NCBI GenBank assembly: GCA_963823515.1
Contig: CAWGMB010000019.1
Span: 310,001 to 374,000, forward strand
Length of the DNA: 64,000 nt
Reading direction: 5' to 3'
DNA from: Miltoncostaea sp963823515
GTDB lineage: Bacteria; Actinomycetota; Thermoleophilia; Miltoncostaeales; Miltoncostaeaceae
Shown: piece after piece, positions 60,475-64,000 of the stretch
Layout of the letters: each line of letters begins with the position of its first letter
Numbering within the stretch: position 1 is the stretch's first letter
Notes under the pieces: generated by a model
The model's input: the letters and a program-made list of their open reading frames with translations, nothing else
The model's database searches: none
What the model was told of the DNA's origin: nothing
Program-made: the position numbers and the translations under genes

Positions 60475-62087
60475 GCGACCACGGGCATCCGGGCACCGTG
60501 CGCCGGGGCGGCCGATGGGGGCCGCGTGGAGTAGCGGTAGAGCACGTCGCCCACGACCACGCCGTAGCGCGCGCGGCTCTCGCTCTCGGCCACCATGATC
60601 GGGATGTCGGCCCGCTCGGCCAGCTTGGCGAGGTCGGACATCCGCTCGAGGTCGACGCAGCCGCCGGGCGACGAGCGCGGAAGCTCGGCGACGTCGACCA
60701 GGCGCCCACCCATGCGGACGCGGATCGCGCCTGCCTCGGATCGCCGGGCCTCCAGCAGGATCGGCAGCCCGATCAGGATGATGGCGCCCAGGAGCGCCTC
60801 GAGGCCGAGGAGGCCGATGGCGCGGGCGCGGAAGACGGGCAGCGAGAAGCCGCCCAGCGTCAGCAAGGCGGGGCCGTCGCGCACCAGGGTTCCGCTGCGC
60901 CGCGATTCCACGGCGGCCGGTTCGCCGGTCTGCGTGGTGCCGAGCGCGAGGCGCGTGGCGTCGAGCTGCATGGGCAGCGTCGGGGTGAAGTCGGTGCTGA
61001 CGTGCGTGCCGCCGACGTCGCCGGAGACGTTGATCCGGGGAGCGATGTTGATCGAGTACTGGGTCGCCTTGGTGCCGGTCTCGCGCTCGAACGCGCGGGT
61101 TATGGCCCGCAGGCGGTCGAGCCGGAGGGTACCCGTCAGGGTCGTGCCCTCCCCCGTGAACGTGGTCGGGGAGCCGAGCGGCACCACCCGCTTCCAGCCC
61201 TGATTGTCGGAGACGATGGCCTCCAGGGCGCCGGTCCCGCCCACGTCGGCGCGCTCGGCCGAGGTGAGCCGGTAGTCGAAGCTCACCCGCACGGCGCGCG
61301 AGAGCCGCGGGAAGACGGCGTCGCCGGTGCGCACGATGCCGTTGGGGTAGGCAGCGCCACGCTTCGCGGCGGCGGTGTACGAGAAGGTGCCGGTCTGCTG
61401 GAAGGCGTCCGTGACGGTCACGGTCCGGCTCGCCGGCTGGCTGTAGGCGTAGCCGGCGAGCGCCGCCAGCCCGAGCGCGACGATGGCGAGACCCGCCACC
61501 ACACCGCGACGGGTGTCCATGTCGTGCGTCCGGCCGGAAGCGGCCGACCCGGCCGGCCGGGTCGGCGGGACGAAGGGCGGGGGTGGCGAGAAGGGGACGA
61601 ACGGCGGCGTCGCGTCGTCCGCGGCCTTGCGGCGGCGGCGCGAACGGGTCGGCATGAGCACCAGCGCGCCGACCAGCAGGGCGGCGGAGCCGGGGGAGCG
61701 GAAGCGCCCCACCATCGCCCCCGCCTGGGGGACGCGGGTCCAGAGCCGTCCCACCACCTGCGCGGAGGTCGGGTGGGTGGGGTCGAGGAAGTCGTTGTTG
61801 TCGCCCTGCATGGTGAAGCCCGCCTCGGTGCCGCCGACGATCCGGTGCAGCACCAGGCGGCCGAGCGAGGAGTCGCGGTATCCCACGACGTCGCCGACCC
61901 GGTAGGAGGGCTCCGCGCGCAGCGCCACCAGGTCGCCGCGATGGAGCTCCGGCTCCATGCTGGTCCCCGTGATCGTCGCGTACGTGACCCCTCCGCCGAG
62001 CGCGGCGGGCGCGAGGCCCATCCATGCCACGGCGCCGAGCACGAGCGCGAGGCACCCGAAGATGATCCGTGCTCGCGCCCGGCCCAT
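60471..62087 (-). CDS. SipW-like signal peptidase I fused to a DUF5305-type membrane domain
   Basis: The 538-residue protein has two parts. Residues 1-150 are an ER/archaeal (S26B) type signal peptidase, with a membrane helix, ITGTSMEPELHRGDLVALRA (catalytic Ser), LGRLVLHRIVGG (His in place of the bacterial Lys), and FTMQGDNNDFLDPTHPT. After a basic, proline-rich linker, a second region (from about residue 195) has a membrane helix and an extracytoplasmic beta domain. That region includes AYPNGIVRTGDAVFPRLSRA and VRVSFDYRLTSAERADVGGT, which I recognise as DUF5305-like, and a further helix (LLGLEALLGAIILIGLPILL). It likely processes the small secreted protein encoded one base upstream. Confidence 0.8.
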   Translation of the reverse strand: MGRARARIIFGCLALVLGAVAWMGLAPAALGGGVTYATITGTSMEPELHRGDLVALRAEPSYRVGDVVGYRDSSLGRLVLHRIVGGTEAGFTMQGDNNDFLDPTHPTSAQVVGRLWTRVPQAGAMVGRFRSPGSAALLVGALVLMPTRSRRRRKAADDATPPFVPFSPPPPFVPPTRPAGSAASGRTHDMDTRRGVVAGLAIVALGLAALAGYAYSQPASRTVTVTDAFQQTGTFSYTAAAKRGAAYPNGIVRTGDAVFPRLSRAVRVSFDYRLTSAERADVGGTGALEAIVSDNQGWKRVVPLGSPTTFTGEGTTLTGTLRLDRLRAITRAFERETGTKATQYSINIAPRINVSGDVGGTHVSTDFTPTLPMQLDATRLALGTTQTGEPAAVESRRSGTLVRDGPALLTLGGFSLPVFRARAIGLLGLEALLGAIILIGLPILLEARRSEAGAIRVRMGGRLVDVAELPRSSPGGCVDLERMSDLAKLAERADIPIMVAESESRARYGVVVGDVLYRYSTRPPSAAPAHGARMPVVA

Positions 62088-62088
62088 G

Positions 62089-62454
62089 TCAGTCCGACGC
62101 CACGACGGTCAGCTGATCGGCGCTCGCCGCCGTCGCCTGCGGGCTCGTGGTGTCGCAGGTCACCGAGCCGGTCGTGTTGACGCAGGCGTACCATGAGCCG
62201 CCGGAGACCAGCTGGGCCCGGACCGTGTTCGCAGCCGTGGGGGCGATGGTGAACGCGACCTGGTCCACGTCGCGTGGGTCGGTCCCGTTCAGTGTGTAGG
62301 TGATGCCCGAGACGGTATAGCCCGTGATCGCCCCTGAGCCGGATCCGGCTGAAGAAGCGGGGACCGTGTTGGCGGCCGTGTACGCGTACGCGCCGAGGGC
62401 GAGCACCCCCGCCACTCCGACCACGCCGGCCCTGCGGGTCCAGTGTGAAATCAC
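62089..62454 (-). CDS. Small secreted protein, probable SipW-type peptidase substrate
   Basis: The 121-residue protein has an N-terminal signal (RRAGVVGVAGVLALGAYAYT) followed by TVPASSAGSGSGAITGYTVS and a beta-rich domain with two cysteines (WYACVNTTGSVTCDTT) likely to form a disulfide. The signal and the following S/G-rich region resemble substrates of SipW-like peptidases in the TasA/CalY class, though no named family is certain. The ATG has one of the strongest ribosome-binding sites in the window (GGAGGAGG). One base separates its stop from the peptidase gene. It is likely the abundant product of this three-gene cassette. Confidence 0.72.
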   Translation of the reverse strand: MISHWTRRAGVVGVAGVLALGAYAYTAANTVPASSAGSGSGAITGYTVSGITYTLNGTDPRDVDQVAFTIAPTAANTVRAQLVSGGSWYACVNTTGSVTCDTTSPQATAASADQLTVVASD

Positions 62455-62671
62455 CGTTGTCCTCCTCCGTGAGGTTTGCTGGGCGGTTCTCTGTTGAGCA
62501 TCAGTGCCGTCGCCCTTGGGGTCCGATCCGGACGGTGACCCGGACCGCTATGGGCCCCTTCGGATGAATTGCCCGCTCACATGAGCTTTGGGGCGGTCCG
62601 CCCGGCCATCGGGAGCGGTCTGGCCAAGAGTGATCGCCCTCTGGCGAAAGGGGGACTGAGACTCCGGCCAC
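62455..62671. other. Non-coding region between the secreted-protein cassette and the recombinase relic
   Basis: I see no gene, tRNA or clear attachment site here. GC is slightly lower near 62460-62510, upstream of the secreted-protein gene, where its promoter should be, but no clean TANNNT box at leaderless spacing is visible. Confidence 0.5.
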
Positions 62672-63190
62672 ATGCCCGCGCTGGGAGCTGATGACGTCGC
62701 GCGGCTCGTTCGTCCCGCGTCCGGGAGGGGGCGCACAGGAAGCCGCAACCGGGCGCTCGTGTCGGCCTTGTCGGCGCGGGCCTCGGGGTCGGGGAAGCCC
62801 TGGCGCTGACCGAGGACGACCTCGACCCCGTCGCGGAGCGGGTGAGCGTCGCCGGCACGCGGCAGCGCAGCGTGTCGGTGCCGACCTCCGTGATGGGGAT
62901 CCTCCAGGCCCGGGGAGTCGTCCGGCGCGAGCTCGGACTCGATGAGGGTGGCCTCTCTCTTGCGCACGCGCGACGGGCTCCGCTGGAGGCCTCGTATGTC
63001 CGGCGCCTGGTCGCGCGGCCGGGCCGCGAGGCGGGCATCGAGAGGGTGGTCAACGCCCGCACGCTGCGCGAGAGCTACGCGGCTGCGCGCCTCTTCCGCG
63101 TGCGCCGGCCGGCGGTCGGGAAGCGGATCGTGATGAGCTTCGAGGACCAGGGTGCGGCACGGGCGGCCGAGCGCCATGTGGGCCGGCTCG
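62672..63190 (+). pseudogene. Tyrosine recombinase/integrase relic
   Basis: From ATG 62672 the frame reads MPALGADDVARLVRPAS and RNRALVSAL. It then needs one added base near 62770 to continue VGAGLGVGEALALTEDDLDP, RQRSVSVPTSVMGILQARG, SYVRRLVARPGREAGIERVV and NARTLRESYAA. This is the order of a phage-type integrase catalytic domain. Key residues are lost: the first catalytic Arg (GLRxGEALAL) is Gly, and the H-x-L-R-H box reads RTLRE. The C-terminal HxxxGH/Tyr part is missing. It is a decayed mobile-element gene, or a diverged non-catalytic paralogue. Confidence 0.6.
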
Positions 63191-63700
63191 AGGCGGCAGG
63201 AGGCGATGCTCGAGGCCTCGCCGGCCGGTGGGATGGTGGTCGACCCCTCCGGGGCGATCGTCGTGGCCGACGCCGTCGCGCACCGGTTGCTCGAGGTACC
63301 CTCCGGACGCCTCATGGGCCGCAGCCCGTGGGACCCCCGGTGGCGGCAGATCCGCCCGGACGGCAGCCGGATCCCGCTCGCCGAGCAGCCCTCGGCCATC
63401 GCGCGCGCCACCGGGCGGCCGGTGCGCGATCAGGAGGTCGGTATCGAGCGGCCCGACGGCAGCGTCGCGTGGGTCACGATGAAATGCCGAGCCCGTCGAG
63501 GCCGGCGGCGCCGCCCACGACGGCGCGGAGCCGTCCGATGTGTCGGTTCTGGAGGCGGCCCGGATCGCGGCGATGGAGTCGGGCGAGGTCGTCCACCCGC
63601 GCCACGCCGTGCGGGGGTCGGAGGGCCCGGAGATCCGGGTCGTGCGGCTGCTGCGCCGTGCGAGACCCCATGGGCCGCGGGGTCGCGCAGGTGGTGAGCC
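63191..63700 (+). pseudogene. PAS-domain protein remnant with several frameshifts
   Basis: RQEAMLEASPAGGMVVDPSG, ADAVAHRLLEVPSGRLMG and IRPDGSRIPLAEQPSAIA, ending RPDGSVAWVTMKC, form a PAS fold (about 63200-63485). Coding character then jumps frame near 63490 (PVEAGGAAHDGAEPSDVSVL, IAAMESGEVVHPRHAV), and again near 63660. No complete signalling output domain is present. It directly follows the recombinase relic in another frame. Whether they were ever one protein cannot be told. Confidence 0.5.
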
Positions 63701-63716
63701 TCGTCCTGCCCGGCGA

Positions 63717-63733
63717 GGGGCCGACAGGGCCCC
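63717..63733. terminator. Possible hairpin downstream of gyrA
   Basis: GGGGCC (63717-63722) and GGCCCC (63728-63733) around a 5-nt loop lie about 70 nt past the gyrA stop in its direction of transcription. Short and without a U tract. Confidence 0.25.
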
Positions 63734-63799
63734 CTCCCGAGGGCGCGGCAGGAGGATCGGCGCGGCGGGGGCGGACCCGCGCCCCTCGCCGCCGGCCCA

Positions 63800-64000
63800 T
63801 CAGTCCTCGGACACCGCCGGGTGGGTGGGCAGGCCGTTGTCGTCTTCGGTGTCGCCCGCGATGGCCATGCCCGAAGCGTCGAGCGAGTCGGCGTCGTCCT
63901 CGCCCGGCTCGACCACCGACGCCACGCCACAGACCAGATCCTCCTCGGCCATGTTCATGACCCGCACGCCCTCGGTCGAGCGGCCCGTGCGGCGGACGGT
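63800..64000 (-). CDS. gyrA: DNA gyrase subunit A, C-terminal end (partial)
   Basis: The 66 residues seen are the end of the last beta-propeller blade (TVRRTGRSTEGVRVMNMAEE, DLVCGVASVVEP) and an acidic tail (EDDADSLDASG, GDTEDDNG). The RxxGRxTxGV signature is the GyrA C-terminal repeat that wraps DNA. The gene continues beyond the right edge of the window. The acidic tail is a known feature of gyrases and modulates supercoiling in some species. Confidence 0.88.
   Translation of the reverse strand, partial: TVRRTGRSTEGVRVMNMAEEDLVCGVASVVEPGEDDADSLDASGMAIAGDTEDDNGLPTHPAVSED

Noticed and set aside
60498..62180. A 560-codon plus-strand frame opposite the signal peptidase fusion
   Set aside because: The minus strand has signal peptidase motifs and coupled neighbours. 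The plus product has no coherent fold pattern.
62455..62671. tRNA gene or attachment site beside the recombinase relic
   Set aside because: No cloverleaf-like arms, T-loop GGTTCGA sequence or direct repeat pair could be found.

Overview
The window is about 70-plus percent GC by eye. It uses many GTG and some TTG starts, and its genes sit in tightly packed, translationally coupled operons. Gene content points to a free-living aerobic actinobacterium, and Thermoleophilia (Solirubrobacterales, Gaiellales or Miltoncostaeales relatives) is my best guess. The reasons are a complete 14-subunit complex I, Ku, PolX with a PHP domain, long-type IleRS with a GxHH signature, and a signal peptidase/DUF5305 fusion. 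The class is inferred from family knowledge and was not computed.

Layout. 0-8.4 kb: surface-polysaccharide genes (methyltransferase, GT4 and GT2 glycosyltransferases, a large multi-membrane protein, a flippase-like protein, gmd and rmd for GDP-D-rhamnose). Several carry single-base frameshifts. 8.5-11.1 kb: a secreted/membrane protein, a MoxR-type AAA ATPase and a CoxE-type VWA protein. 11.1-16 kb: NAD-malic enzyme, an exported beta-propeller with a triple C-terminal repeat, an orphan ABC-2 permease and a TPR protein. 16-30.5 kb: nuoA-N in canonical order. 30.5-38.1 kb: a conserved hypothetical, a split TauE/SafE exporter, trehalose-phosphatase, PolX, aldo-keto reductase, an L,D-transpeptidase, a frameshifted thioredoxin and small hypotheticals. 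38.1-47.3 kb: LuxR-TPR regulator, methyltransferase, ileS, HAD phosphatase, hydrolase, lipid-kinase-like protein and a DJ-1/PfpI protein under a large palindrome. 47.3-50.1 kb: a partner-switching module (REC-PP2C phosphatase plus a HATPase-STAS fusion) and a PilT-like protein that has lost its ATPase residues. 50.1-57.0 kb: fatty-acid synthesis (accA, accD, fabF, fabG, fabD, fabH, fabZ) with a phosphatase gene inserted. 57.1-60.1 kb: NfeD protease, SPFH protein and Ku. 60.1-62.5 kb: an exported-protein cassette (small secreted protein, SipW-like signal peptidase fused to DUF5305, RTX-repeat protein). 62.7-63.7 kb: decayed tyrosine recombinase and PAS remnants. The right edge holds the 3' end of gyrA on the minus strand.

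Regulation. A recurring pattern is a TANNNT box 6-8 nt upstream of an ATG or GTG start, which is the actinobacterial leaderless-transcript signature. I count ten such genes. Some convergent gene pairs end in inverted repeats that straddle both stop codons. Two UNCG-tetraloop hairpins sit between nuoG and nuoH. Nothing here looks like a complete prophage, CRISPR array, rRNA or tRNA gene.
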